A DNA stretch of 40,819 nt. Source: Bacillus crepusculi (GTDB lineage Bacteria; Bacillota; Bacilli; Bacillales; Bacillaceae). The number at the start of each line of letters is the position of its first letter. Within the stretch, counting starts at the first letter, position 1. The DNA lies in assembly GCF_014764715.1 (NCBI RefSeq), contig NZ_JACXXE010000017.1, positions 1 to 40,819 on the forward strand, in the 5' to 3' direction. The notes beneath the pieces were generated by a model, which did not search any database, was not told where the DNA came from, and worked only from the letters and a program-made list of their open reading frames with translations. The position numbers and the translations under genes were made by a program. Positions 19,477 through 27,534 of this stretch are shown here, piece by piece.

Positions 19477-20115
19477 TTGAAAAAAGCTTTAGTACTTTTT
19501 GGTGGTTGGCCATGGCATTATCCTAAAGAAATGGCTCATGTAGCTGTCGAAAAATTATTAGATGGTTTTGATGTAGAGCTTTCAGAAGATCTCACAATCT
19601 TAGAATCTAACCGACTGCATGAGTTCGATGTCATTATACCTATCTGGACACAAGGAGAGTTAAGCCAATTCCAAGAAATTTCCCTTGTTGAAGCTATAGA
19701 AAACGGATTAGGTTTGGCATCATGGCATGGTTTATTAGCTGCTTTTGACCACAGTCATCCCTTTAAAATGGTTTTAGGAGGTCAATTTATAGCCCATCCA
19801 GGTAATTTTATTGATTATAGAGTGGATTTTTCAAATATTGATCCTTTAACAAAAGGGCTTTCCAGCTTTAATATTTTTTCAGAACAGTACTATATGCATG
19901 TAGATCCAAACAATGAAGTCATTGCTTCTACAATAATAGATGGGGATAAGTTCACTTGGTTAAAAGGAGGAACTATGCCTGTCGCTTGGAAGCGTCAATG
20001 GGGTAAGGGGAGAGTATTTTATCATACCCTTGGACATAAGCCGGAGGAACTGGAAATTCCAGAAGTCCTCGAGTTAACGAAAAGAGGTATTAAGTGGGCA
20101 GCTAAAGAGATTTGA
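19477..20115 (+). CDS. ThuA-like protein
   Basis: 212 residues of the ThuA / class I glutamine amidotransferase-like fold: LVLFGGWPWHYP at the N-terminus, GLASWHGLLAAF (about residues 84-95) at the nucleophile-elbow position where His replaces Cys, and GRVFYHTLGHKPEE (about 184-197) near the end. ThuA proteins take part in the breakdown of keto-disaccharides after oxidation of trehalose, sucrose or similar sugars. The TTG start at 19477 follows AAAGGAG by 9 nt; the ATG at 19468 would overlap that site. A small hairpin (19426-19451) separates it from the ThDP gene, but no terminator, so it is probably in the same operon. Confidence 0.8.
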   Translation: MKKALVLFGGWPWHYPKEMAHVAVEKLLDGFDVELSEDLTILESNRLHEFDVIIPIWTQGELSQFQEISLVEAIENGLGLASWHGLLAAFDHSHPFKMVLGGQFIAHPGNFIDYRVDFSNIDPLTKGLSSFNIFSEQYYMHVDPNNEVIASTIIDGDKFTWLKGGTMPVAWKRQWGKGRVFYHTLGHKPEELEIPEVLELTKRGIKWAAKEI

Positions 20116-20127
20116 TGATATAGGAGG

Positions 20128-20156
20128 GGTAAGGTCTATACAATGTAGGCCTTACC
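20128..20156 (+). terminator. Hairpin after the ThuA-like gene
   Basis: GGTAAGGTCTA (20128-20138) pairs with TAGGCCTTACC (20146-20156). There is no T run, so it may stabilise the 3' end or terminate weakly. Confidence 0.4.
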
Positions 20157-20180
20157 TATATAGCATGTAATAGTAATAAA

Positions 20181-20195
20181 ATGATAGCGTTTACT
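20181..20195 (+). promoter_or_regulatory. CcpA cre-like site
   Basis: ATGATAGCGTTTACT matches the cre consensus WTGNAANCGNWNNCW at all but one position. It lies about 75 bp upstream of the MFS transporter promoter and would place sugar uptake under catabolite repression. Confidence 0.6.
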
Positions 20196-20256
20196 TTGGG
20201 TAAATATACGTCGTCTGATAATGTGACAAACTGCTAGAGATGAAGTAGTTATAATT

Positions 20257-20284
20257 TATAATAAACAATAGGTGAACCGGTTCA
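20257..20284 (+). promoter_or_regulatory. Promoter -10 and LacI-type operator 2
   Basis: TATAAT (20257-20262; another at 20250) is followed by TGAACCGGTTCA (20273-20284), the same 12-bp palindrome as at 16404 and 22830. The operator lies over the likely transcription start of the MFS gene. Confidence 0.75.
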
Positions 20285-20306
20285 AAAAAGAAAGAAGGTG
20301 TGTTAT

Positions 20307-21551
20307 TTGAAAAAATCAACCTTGATGCTCAGTCGGTTAGGAACAATGATCTTTTTTCAGGAGTTTGTATACGGAACATGGCTAGTTTCTATGGGTCTCA
20401 TTTTAAGTAAACATGGTTTATCATCAATAATAGGTACTGCTTATGCTGTCGGTGGATTAGCAGCCATTATTACACCTATTTTTGTTGGTATGTTAACAGA
20501 TCGTTTTTTCTCTTCGCAAAAGGCTTTAGCATTCTGTAATATTGTGGGGGGAGTTATTTTATGGTTTATACCTTCACAAATATATAACGGGAATGCATCC
20601 ATATTTTTAATGTTGATTTTCCTCTATAATTTAATGTTTATTCCAAGTTATTCCTTGAGAAACAACATAAGTTTTCGGAATATTGAAAATTCAGAAAAGC
20701 ATTTTCCAATTGTAAATGTTTTTGGAACAATTGGCTTTATAGCATCTGGTTTACTCCTTGGGTTTTTGGGTTACTCATCTAGCCCAATTTCATTTCAAAT
20801 GGGCTCAGTGGTTTCAATATTTCTAGGTATCTATAATTTAACTCTGCCAAGTACACCACCATTAGCAAAGGGTAAAAAGATATCAATGAGAGATCTTTTA
20901 TTTTTAGATGCATTTGCTTTATTTAAGAGAAAGAATTATCTCATTTTTATTATATGCACCGTGTTTTTATTCATTCCGTTTACAGCTTATTCCTCCTACA
21001 CTTCAGTTTTTCTAGAATCATTTGGTTTTAATAAAGTTTCCGCTATTATGACAATAGGTCAAGCATCAGAGGTGCTTTTTTTAATCTTACTTCCACTATT
21101 TTTTTACAAACTAGGCTACAAATATATTTTTCTAATAGGGTTAGTATCTTGGGTGTTAAGATTTGTCTTATTTGCAATCGGTGCTAATGAAATGATGCCT
21201 TTCTTATTGTATCTGGGTATCGCATTACACGGCTTATGTTGGAACTTTTTCTTTGTATCAGGCTTCATGTATACAGATGAAATTGCCGATACTTCAATTA
21301 AGAGCCAGGCGCAAGGGCTACTTATGTTATTTAGTCAAGGTATTGGTGTATTCTTAGGAAGCCTAGTAACAGCAGCATTATTCAAAAACAATATTACAAA
21401 AAGCGGATTTGAAAGCCTGAATGAATGGAACCATTTTTGGACAATCACAGCTGTATTCACAATGATCATTACAATCTTATTTTTTGTATTATTTAAAAGA
21501 GAAAAATCAATTCGAATTGTAAAAGAACAGAAAGTAAATACACATGTATAA
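20307..21551 (+). CDS. MFS transporter of the nucleoside/sugar:H+ symporter type (NupG-like)
   Basis: 414 residues and about twelve membrane helices. The N-terminal LSRLGTMIFFQEFVYGTWLVSMG resembles the Nuc_H_symport family (SxMMFLQFFxWGxW). In many bacteria members of this family sit beside ThuA-like, GMC and sugar-epimerase genes and carry sugars rather than nucleosides; the neighbourhood here suggests uptake of the island's substrate. The TTG start at 20307 follows GAAGGTG; the GTG at 20298 overlaps it. It is monocistronic, behind a cre-like site and operator 2, and closed by a very strong terminator. Confidence 0.8.
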   Translation: MKKSTLMLSRLGTMIFFQEFVYGTWLVSMGLILSKHGLSSIIGTAYAVGGLAAIITPIFVGMLTDRFFSSQKALAFCNIVGGVILWFIPSQIYNGNASIFLMLIFLYNLMFIPSYSLRNNISFRNIENSEKHFPIVNVFGTIGFIASGLLLGFLGYSSSPISFQMGSVVSIFLGIYNLTLPSTPPLAKGKKISMRDLLFLDAFALFKRKNYLIFIICTVFLFIPFTAYSSYTSVFLESFGFNKVSAIMTIGQASEVLFLILLPLFFYKLGYKYIFLIGLVSWVLRFVLFAIGANEMMPFLLYLGIALHGLCWNFFFVSGFMYTDEIADTSIKSQAQGLLMLFSQGIGVFLGSLVTAALFKNNITKSGFESLNEWNHFWTITAVFTMIITILFFVLFKREKSIRIVKEQKVNTHV

Positions 21552-21554
21552 ATA

Positions 21555-21602
21555 ATAGAAAAGAAGAAAAAACGGAGCATTCCGTTTTTTCTTCTTTTCT
21601 AT
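21555..21602. terminator. Bidirectional terminator between the MFS and LacI genes
   Basis: A 22-bp perfect stem (21555-21576 with 21581-21602, GCAT loop) with AAAAAA and TTTTTT in its arms. It serves the converging MFS and LacI transcripts. Confidence 0.85.
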
Positions 21603-21632
21603 AATGTAGATAAAACTCGATTTAGTGAGGTA

Positions 21633-22664
21633 TTAAGTTCTAGGAGCAGTTGAGTTTCTTATGATTAACTCAATGGGCAAGGTGATATGAACTGGATCTT
21701 CAAGTTTCCCTTCTATTGCCTTAAATAGTGTTTGAGCCGAGACACTCCCTTTATTAAATACATCTTGTTTAATAGTTGTTAAACTTGGCGTAATATATTT
21801 GCTCATAACAATATCATCAAAACCAATGATTGAAAAATCTTCTGGTACTTTTCTCTTGTTCGTTTCAAAAGCTTTCATAATCCCTAATGCAAGAATGTCA
21901 GAAGAAGCAAAAATACCTGTCATATTTGAGTGAAGGGAGAGGATCTCTAGCCCTATTTGAAACCCAGTCTCAAATGTGCTTCCCTTTCCATCAAATAAAA
22001 ATTTGTGGTTTATTTGCAAATCTGCTTCGTCTAAAGCTTTTTCAAATCCCCGATATCTATTCATATCTATTGAAATATTCGTCAAATCATGACCGACAAA
22101 ACCAATTTGTGTATGTCCAAGCTCAATAAGATGCTTTGTTGCAAGATAACCGCCTTCTAGATCATCTATAAATATTTTATGGAATTGTTCTAGGCTTTGC
22201 TCATAATTATCCGTCAGTACCATTGGAAGATCAAGTAGCGGCAGTTCTTTTTGTAGAATTTGAGGCACCATTCCCAAAAAAATGAGTCCATCCAAATTGC
22301 GTCTGCGAATCCAATTTTTTAAATCTTGAGGATGCTTAATGGCTGAAAATATAATATCATAGTCATGTTTTTTAAACTCATATTCCATACCTGCCAGCAT
22401 TTCTGTATAATAAAAATTTTCTTTGAAAATGGGGGCAATAGATTGTTCGTATGAAGGGATGACAACCCCAATAATATGAGATTTTCTTTTTGATAGACTA
22501 ATAGCAGTAAAATCAGGCTGGTAATCTAGATCTTTCATTGCTTTTAATACTTTCTTTCTGGTTTTTTCTGAGATTTTATTCACATTATTTAATACATAAG
22601 AAACAGTGGTACGAGATACACCAGCATATTCTGCAACATCTCGAATTGTAATTTTTTTCTTCAT
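21633..22664 (-). CDS. LacI-family repressor of the sugar island (regulator 1)
   Basis: 343 residues: the LacI helix-turn-helix TIRDVAEYAGVSRTTVSYVL (residues about 6-25), hinge helix region (about 45-60) and a periplasmic-binding-protein-like effector domain (about 61-343) with typical blocks FASSDILALGIMKAF and DFSIIGFDDI. It binds a small sugar or polyol effector that I cannot name. It is encoded between two of the three TGAACCGGTTCA promoters and is the best candidate to bind them; its own promoter region lacks the palindrome, so it is probably not autoregulated through it. The site ACGGAGGTC precedes the ATG. Confidence 0.9.
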   Translation of the reverse strand: MKKKITIRDVAEYAGVSRTTVSYVLNNVNKISEKTRKKVLKAMKDLDYQPDFTAISLSKRKSHIIGVVIPSYEQSIAPIFKENFYYTEMLAGMEYEFKKHDYDIIFSAIKHPQDLKNWIRRRNLDGLIFLGMVPQILQKELPLLDLPMVLTDNYEQSLEQFHKIFIDDLEGGYLATKHLIELGHTQIGFVGHDLTNISIDMNRYRGFEKALDEADLQINHKFLFDGKGSTFETGFQIGLEILSLHSNMTGIFASSDILALGIMKAFETNKRKVPEDFSIIGFDDIVMSKYITPSLTTIKQDVFNKGSVSAQTLFKAIEGKLEDPVHITLPIELIIRNSTAPRT

Positions 22665-22795
22665 AATGACCTCCGTGATTCACGAGCTCCTAAATAAATA
22701 TGTCTTAAATTATATAAGAATACATGTTATTCCACAAGAACAGTAGATTGTTAAAAAAGCTAAACCCTCAAAAGTATTGAATTTTCTTAATATTA

Positions 22796-22844
22796 TTTAC
22801 TTTCAACATGAAGGGTGTTAGAATTTAGGTGAACCGGTTCACCT
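22796..22844 (+). promoter_or_regulatory. Promoter and LacI-type operator 3
   Basis: TTTACT (22796-22801) and TAGAAT (22819-22824) are 17 bp apart. Immediately downstream AGGTGAACCGGTTCACCT (22827-22844) is a perfect 18-bp palindrome that contains the shared TGAACCGGTTCA core (22830-22841). This is the longest and probably tightest of the three sites. Confidence 0.85.
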
Positions 22845-22878
22845 TGGTTTTGATTATTAAAATGAGGGGGGAATTAAA

Positions 22879-24414
22879 TTGAATTATTACGATATGATTA
22901 TTATTGGTACAGGTGCTGGAGGAGGCACTTTGGCATATTCATTAAAAGATAGCGGCATGAAAATTCTACTCATTGAAAGAGGAGATTTTTTACCACATGA
23001 AACAGAAAACTGGGACCCGGCTGCTGTTTTTAAGGAAAAAAAATATAAAACGAAAGAAAATTGGTTGGATCAAGACGATAACCCTTTTTCTCCAGGAGTA
23101 AATTATTATGTGGGGGGTAATACGAAAGTATATGGAGCAGTCATGTTTCGTTTACGGGCTGAAGATTTTCGAGAGCTTAAACATGAGGGGGGAAACGTCT
23201 CACCTGCATGGCCAATTAACTATGATGAATTAGAGCCTTATTATAGCAAGGCAGAAGAGATCTATCATGTGCATGGTCAGTTAAATGAAGATGTAACAGA
23301 ACCTTTTCACTCCCGTCCTTTCCCTTATCCATCAGTCCCTCATGAACCTGTCATCAATGAATTATCAGAAAGATTAAAACAGCAGGGACTTCACCCCTCT
23401 CATTTGCCAATGGCTGTAGATCTTAGAGATAATGGGAGGTGTGTACGCTGTAAAACATGTGATGGTTTTCCTTGTCAAGTAGATGGAAAAGGAGATGCAG
23501 ATGTTTGTTGCGTACAACCTGCTCTTGCATCCCCCAACGTCGAATTGATGACAAAAGCATTTGTAAAGCGTATCTTAACAAATGAAGATGGGGATAGAGT
23601 GACAGCGGTAGAAGTAGAGAAAGATGGGGATGTATTCACAATTGAATCAAATATTATTGTTGCTTCATGTGGTGCAGTAAATTCAGCTGCATTGTTACTT
23701 AGATCTAGTAACTTTCATCACCCGAATGGTTTGGCGAATGAGTCAGGCTTAGTCGGAAAAAATTATATGATGCATATTAATACAGGTCTTATCGCAGTGA
23801 GTCCTAAATTAAATCAAACGAATTTTCAAAAGACACTTACTGTGAACGATTTCTACTTTGGAACAAATAATTTTCCTTACCCAATGGGAAATTTACAAAT
23901 GCTTGGTAAACTGCAGGGCGTTATGATGAAGGATGCTAAACCTTTTGTTCCAAATCCAATTTTAAGAGGTATCGCTAACCGAAGTGTTGATTGGTTTGTC
24001 ATGTCAGAAGATTTGCCGGATCCTAAAAACCATGTGTCATTGACTAAAGAGGGTGAGATACGTGTCACGTGGCAGGCAAATAACACACGGGCTCATAAAG
24101 AATTATTAAAAGAAGCAAAAAAAATGATGAAAAGAGCGGGCTATCCAGTAGTAGCCACTCAATCTATGGGAGGAATAGGTACAAACTCTCATCAGTGTGG
24201 TACAATTCGTTTTGGTCACGATCCTGCCACATCTGTTTTAAATCCATATTGTCAAGCTCATTCAATTTCAAATCTTTATGTAGTGGATGCTTCGTTTTTT
24301 CCATCATCGGCTGCCGTAAACCCTGCATTAACCATTGCAGCGCAAGCATTGCGTGTAGGAGATTACATTAAAACAACATACGCAGATTCTAAGGAATTAG
24401 TTAGAAAAACTTAA
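22879..24414 (+). CDS. GMC-family FAD oxidoreductase
   Basis: 511 residues. N-terminal FAD motif IIGTGAGGGT (residues 8-17), a GMC block around YVGGNTKVYGAVMFRLR (77-93), and the C-terminal active site pair His438 (NSHQCG) and Asn481 (VNPALT). A Cys-rich insertion (Cys188, 191, 194, 199, 210, 211) may bind a metal or form disulfides. No signal peptide is seen, so it is cytoplasmic or membrane-associated. Family members oxidise sugars, glycosides or polyols to ketones or lactones; the substrate is unknown. The TTG start follows GAGGGGGG by about 9 nt. It is co-transcribed with the HAD gene 16 bp downstream, behind operator 3. Confidence 0.88.
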   Translation: MNYYDMIIIGTGAGGGTLAYSLKDSGMKILLIERGDFLPHETENWDPAAVFKEKKYKTKENWLDQDDNPFSPGVNYYVGGNTKVYGAVMFRLRAEDFRELKHEGGNVSPAWPINYDELEPYYSKAEEIYHVHGQLNEDVTEPFHSRPFPYPSVPHEPVINELSERLKQQGLHPSHLPMAVDLRDNGRCVRCKTCDGFPCQVDGKGDADVCCVQPALASPNVELMTKAFVKRILTNEDGDRVTAVEVEKDGDVFTIESNIIVASCGAVNSAALLLRSSNFHHPNGLANESGLVGKNYMMHINTGLIAVSPKLNQTNFQKTLTVNDFYFGTNNFPYPMGNLQMLGKLQGVMMKDAKPFVPNPILRGIANRSVDWFVMSEDLPDPKNHVSLTKEGEIRVTWQANNTRAHKELLKEAKKMMKRAGYPVVATQSMGGIGTNSHQCGTIRFGHDPATSVLNPYCQAHSISNLYVVDASFFPSSAAVNPALTIAAQALRVGDYIKTTYADSKELVRKT

Positions 24415-24430
24415 ATGGGAGATTTATTAA

Positions 24431-25243
24431 ATGGACATTAAATTAGTTGCTGTCGATATGGATGGAACGTTTCTAAAAGATGATATGAGCTATAATAAAA
24501 GCCGCTTTCTCAAACAATATCAGTTGATGAAAGAAAGAAATATTCGTTTTGTTGTCGCAAGCGGCAACCAATATGAACAGTTGAAGTCTTTTTTTCCTGA
24601 AATAGCAGATGAAATTGCATTTGTAGCCGAGAATGGTGCCAATGTAATAGATGGAGAAAATAGAGTATTCTGTGGTCAGATGGCTACTGAAACAGTGAAT
24701 CAAGTTCTGAACGTATTAGAGAAGTATCATTATGAAAATCTGATAGTATGCGGAAAAAATAGTGCATATATTCAAGAAAATGTACAGAGAGAAACATTTA
24801 CCCTCTCAAAAAAGTATTACCATTTGTTACAAAAGGTAGCTGACTTTAAAAATATTGATGATATTATTTTTAAGTTTGCAGTCAGATTCCCTCAAGAAAA
24901 AATTTCTATTGTCTTAGAGGAACTAACAAATGAATTAGGAGGGATTGTAACTCCTGTATCTAGTGGGCATGGTGATGTTGATTTAATTATTCCTGGACTT
25001 CATAAAGCTAGTGGTTTAAACCATTTATTAAATCGTTGGAGCCTTAGTTTTCATCAATCAGCCGCATTCGGTGATAATGGTAATGATTTGGAAATGATAA
25101 AGAGAGTGAAATATGGAGTAGCTATGTCAAATGCAGCACCAGTAGTAAAAAATTCAGCCGCTTACATTACACAGTCTAACAATGAGGAAGGTGTATTAAA
25201 CAGCATTGATTTGATTCTTCGTGGAGAATATCCTTTTAATTAA
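24431..25243 (+). CDS. HAD-superfamily phosphatase, Cof type (1)
   Basis: 270 residues. Motif I DMDGTF (residues about 9-14) with nucleophile Asp9, motif II near VVASGN (about 41-46), and motif IV FGDNGNDLEMI (about 217-227) are intact, with a C2B cap between. Cof/YbiV-type HADs dephosphorylate sugar phosphates and other small phosphoesters. It follows the GMC gene in one operon, so a sugar-phosphate intermediate or overflow product is a likely target. A second paralogue lies at 26701. Confidence 0.87.
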   Translation: MDIKLVAVDMDGTFLKDDMSYNKSRFLKQYQLMKERNIRFVVASGNQYEQLKSFFPEIADEIAFVAENGANVIDGENRVFCGQMATETVNQVLNVLEKYHYENLIVCGKNSAYIQENVQRETFTLSKKYYHLLQKVADFKNIDDIIFKFAVRFPQEKISIVLEELTNELGGIVTPVSSGHGDVDLIIPGLHKASGLNHLLNRWSLSFHQSAAFGDNGNDLEMIKRVKYGVAMSNAAPVVKNSAAYITQSNNEEGVLNSIDLILRGEYPFN

Positions 25244-25287
25244 AAAAAGCAGCTTATGAATCTAGAAATTCATAGGCTGCTTTTTTT
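25242..25287 (+). terminator. Terminator of the GMC-HAD operon
   Basis: AAAAAAAGCAGC plus TTATGAAT (25242-25261) pairs with ATTCATAGGCTGCTTTTTTT (25268-25287). It is a long stem ending in seven T and overlaps the HAD stop codon region. Confidence 0.85.
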
Positions 25288-25348
25288 AAAATGATCTATT
25301 TATTGAACTGAATAAATCTTACTACATCATAAGTTCTAAAAGACGTTA

Positions 25349-25413
25349 TTTACAGGTAACTTGAACACGACTATAATAAAGTTAATTAATTAAGTGCTTT
25401 AATTAAATCACTT
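25349..25413 (+). promoter_or_regulatory. Promoter and 22-bp palindrome before the ROK regulator
   Basis: TTTACA (25349-25354) and TATAAT (25372-25377) are exactly 17 bp apart, a strong sigma-A promoter. AAGTGCTTTAATTAAATCACTT with one mismatched pair (25392-25413, centre TTTAATTAAA) lies over the start region, and TTAATTAA repeats flank it (25386-25393, 25399-25406). It differs from the LacI sites and is the natural operator candidate for the ROK protein. Confidence 0.7.
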
Positions 25414-25445
25414 TATTAAATAGGTTTTACACAAAGGATGAGTTC

Positions 25446-26447
25446 ATGGCGGCTAAACAATTAAAAGAACAAAACTTAGACCGACTAAGATATATTTTAT
25501 TTGACAAAGGAGTTGCTACCAAAGCTGAGCTTGCACACTTATCAAACCTTAGCACTGTAACTGTTAATAGCCTTGTTAACATACTCAGCGAAAAGAATGA
25601 AATTTTATATAATCGTCATGTATTCCTAGAAAAAGGTAGGCCTGCTAGCCAATATCAATTCAATTATGATTTGCATCACTATTTATTAATTTCTATCCAA
25701 TATAATGATACGAAGGAACTGGAAATGCTTGCGATTGTTTCAAATATGAAAGGGGAACAGAAATTCAGAAAAGAAATCCCTTTTAAAGAAAGCACCATTC
25801 AAACATTTCTTGACAATCTGCATTCATTACTAGATTTACCTTATAAAATATCTGGTATTTCAATATCTATTCCTGGCCAAGAAATAAATGGAGAAGTAAA
25901 AGTTAGCTGGGAAAATAAACTTGATGGCTGGAGAATAGCTGACGAAATAAAAAAACAATATGATATCCCTGTCAAGATTGACAACGATGCTAATTTAGCG
26001 ACAGTAGGATTTTGTCAAAGACATACGTTACCTGTAGAAGATATTGTAATAGGCTTAATCTTTCGTGACTATACAAAGCCAGGAAGTTGTATTTTTATTA
26101 ATGAATCTATTGTGTATGGTAAAAATAGGCTTGCTGGAGAAATTAAATATTTACCAGATATTTATCATATGCATAGCGAACATGATGACTCTTTTGAAAT
26201 TGCTGTTCAGCATGTTATTAAAGTGATCTGTACCTTTAACAGTATGATCGCACCCCACTATATAATTTTATATATGAACAATTTGGATGAAGAGTTTTTC
26301 AGGGAAAGTTTACAAAAAAATAAATTGTTTGGTGTGCAGCCGAGTAAGCCCGTGATATTAATCGGACAAAGTTTCGAAGAGGATATTGCAAAAGGTTTGT
26401 TGTGGCTCATGATAAATGATTATACATTTTTTAAACATCGCTATTGA
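25446..26447 (+). CDS. ROK/NagC-family transcriptional regulator lacking the zinc motif
   Basis: 333 residues. A winged helix-turn-helix (about residues 10-65, ATKAELAHLSNLSTVTVNSL) precedes a ROK-type actin-fold domain with IDNDANLA (about 178-185) and LAGEIKYLP (about 231-239), where the family has GHxxxxP. The usual ROK zinc cluster CxCGxxGCxE is missing, and the region behind it is short, so the domain is degenerate and unlikely to be a kinase. It probably senses a sugar or sugar phosphate and represses its own operon through the 22-bp palindrome upstream. Its stop overlaps the leader of the next small gene. Confidence 0.8.
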   Translation: MAAKQLKEQNLDRLRYILFDKGVATKAELAHLSNLSTVTVNSLVNILSEKNEILYNRHVFLEKGRPASQYQFNYDLHHYLLISIQYNDTKELEMLAIVSNMKGEQKFRKEIPFKESTIQTFLDNLHSLLDLPYKISGISISIPGQEINGEVKVSWENKLDGWRIADEIKKQYDIPVKIDNDANLATVGFCQRHTLPVEDIVIGLIFRDYTKPGSCIFINESIVYGKNRLAGEIKYLPDIYHMHSEHDDSFEIAVQHVIKVICTFNSMIAPHYIILYMNNLDEEFFRESLQKNKLFGVQPSKPVILIGQSFEEDIAKGLLWLMINDYTFFKHRY

Positions 26448-26461
26448 GAGGTGCTGCTACT

Positions 26462-26704
26462 ATGTTAATCGAAATGAGTTTTTTAGGTGGTGATAAAAAT
26501 CAAATAATTGAAGTCGATTATTTGCTGTCACCTCGATGCTTATATGTTTTTCATCTTCAAAGCGGGTTTATTAAAATTATCCATTTTTCTCAAATGAAAT
26601 GGGTAAATGAAGAAGGAAAAAATTATGTTCAATTTATTGAAGGAGATACTTTATATCAAATGGATGAACCAGAATTATTAAATAAGATGGGGGAATTGTT
26701 ATGA
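26462..26704 (+). CDS. Orphan 80-residue protein in the ROK operon
   Basis: 80 residues, no membrane segment, no motif I recognise. The pattern of alternating hydrophobic residues (MLIEMSFL, LYVFHLQSGFIKIIHF, YVQFIEGDTLYQM) suggests a small beta-rich protein. The ATG follows GAGAGGTG by 8 nt and the stop overlaps the next HAD start by 4 nt (ATGA), so translation is coupled and the protein is probably real and acts with that phosphatase. Function unknown. Confidence 0.65.
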   Translation: MLIEMSFLGGDKNQIIEVDYLLSPRCLYVFHLQSGFIKIIHFSQMKWVNEEGKNYVQFIEGDTLYQMDEPELLNKMGELL

Positions 26705-27498
26705 TAAAATTGATCATTACAGATTTAGATGGGACTTTTCTTAATCGCAAAGGAGATTATGATCGTGAGTTTTTTCAAAGCGTTAAGAATTTAATGGTTG
26801 AGAAAAATGTTGCATTTGCTCCTTGCACAGGTAAACAATGCGAAAGGGTTGAGGCATTGTTTGGACAAGATGCGAAAGATTTTTGGATTTTAGGAGATAG
26901 TGCAACACGTATCAAAAAAGACGGGAAATTTGTATATCAATCACTCATTCAAAATGGGCTTGGTTTAACCATTATCAAGAGGCTAGAAGAGATAAGTTTG
27001 GAACACACTGTTATTGCTTGTACACAGAATGGCGCAGTTGTTAAAAAATCTGTATCAGAAGATGAAATGAGGTACGTGAATGCTTCTTATTCAGAAGTGG
27101 TGAAGGTAGATAGCTTTGAAGAAATTAATGACGATTTTGTTAAAATCACCATACATGATCCATACGGAAGATGTGTTTCTACAAAGGAAAAGTTAAATGA
27201 TCTGATAGATCAGGTATATATTGTCGCATCTGAAGATACTTGGATAGACATATCAAATTTCGGTGTTCATAAAGGAACAACTGTAAAGCAGCTTCAAAAA
27301 ATGTTAGGTGTAACCAAAGAAGAAACGATGGCATTCGGTGATGGTCGAAATGACTTAGAGTTAATGGATTCAGCCTCGTATAGTTTTGCTGTTCGAAACG
27401 CAATTCCTGAGGTCAAAGAAGCCGCACATTTTATTACGCGTTCAAATGAAGAAAGTGGTGTCCTCAAAGCTATTGAAAAAATTCTTAACCTCCAGTGA
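26701..27498 (+). CDS. HAD-superfamily phosphatase, Cof type (2)
   Basis: 265 residues: motif I DLDGTF (residues 8-13) with Asp8 as nucleophile, motif II at CTGKQ (about 42-46), and motif IV FGDGRNDLELM (about 213-223). Same fold and probable C2B cap as the paralogue at 24431, but clearly diverged, so the two likely have different substrates or act on different steps. It is the last gene of the ROK operon and is translationally coupled to the 80-residue orphan. Confidence 0.87.
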   Translation: MIKLIITDLDGTFLNRKGDYDREFFQSVKNLMVEKNVAFAPCTGKQCERVEALFGQDAKDFWILGDSATRIKKDGKFVYQSLIQNGLGLTIIKRLEEISLEHTVIACTQNGAVVKKSVSEDEMRYVNASYSEVVKVDSFEEINDDFVKITIHDPYGRCVSTKEKLNDLIDQVYIVASEDTWIDISNFGVHKGTTVKQLQKMLGVTKEETMAFGDGRNDLELMDSASYSFAVRNAIPEVKEAAHFITRSNEESGVLKAIEKILNLQ

Positions 27499-27512
27499 TT
27501 TTTAATTCGTGC

Positions 27513-27534
27513 ACCCCCTTTTAAGTAAGGGGGT
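27513..27534. terminator. Hairpin between convergent HAD2 and LacI2
   Basis: CCCCCTT (27514-27520) pairs with AAGGGGG (27527-27533). It overlaps the LacI2 stop codon; T residues lie further on at 27539 in the plus direction. Confidence 0.55.
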
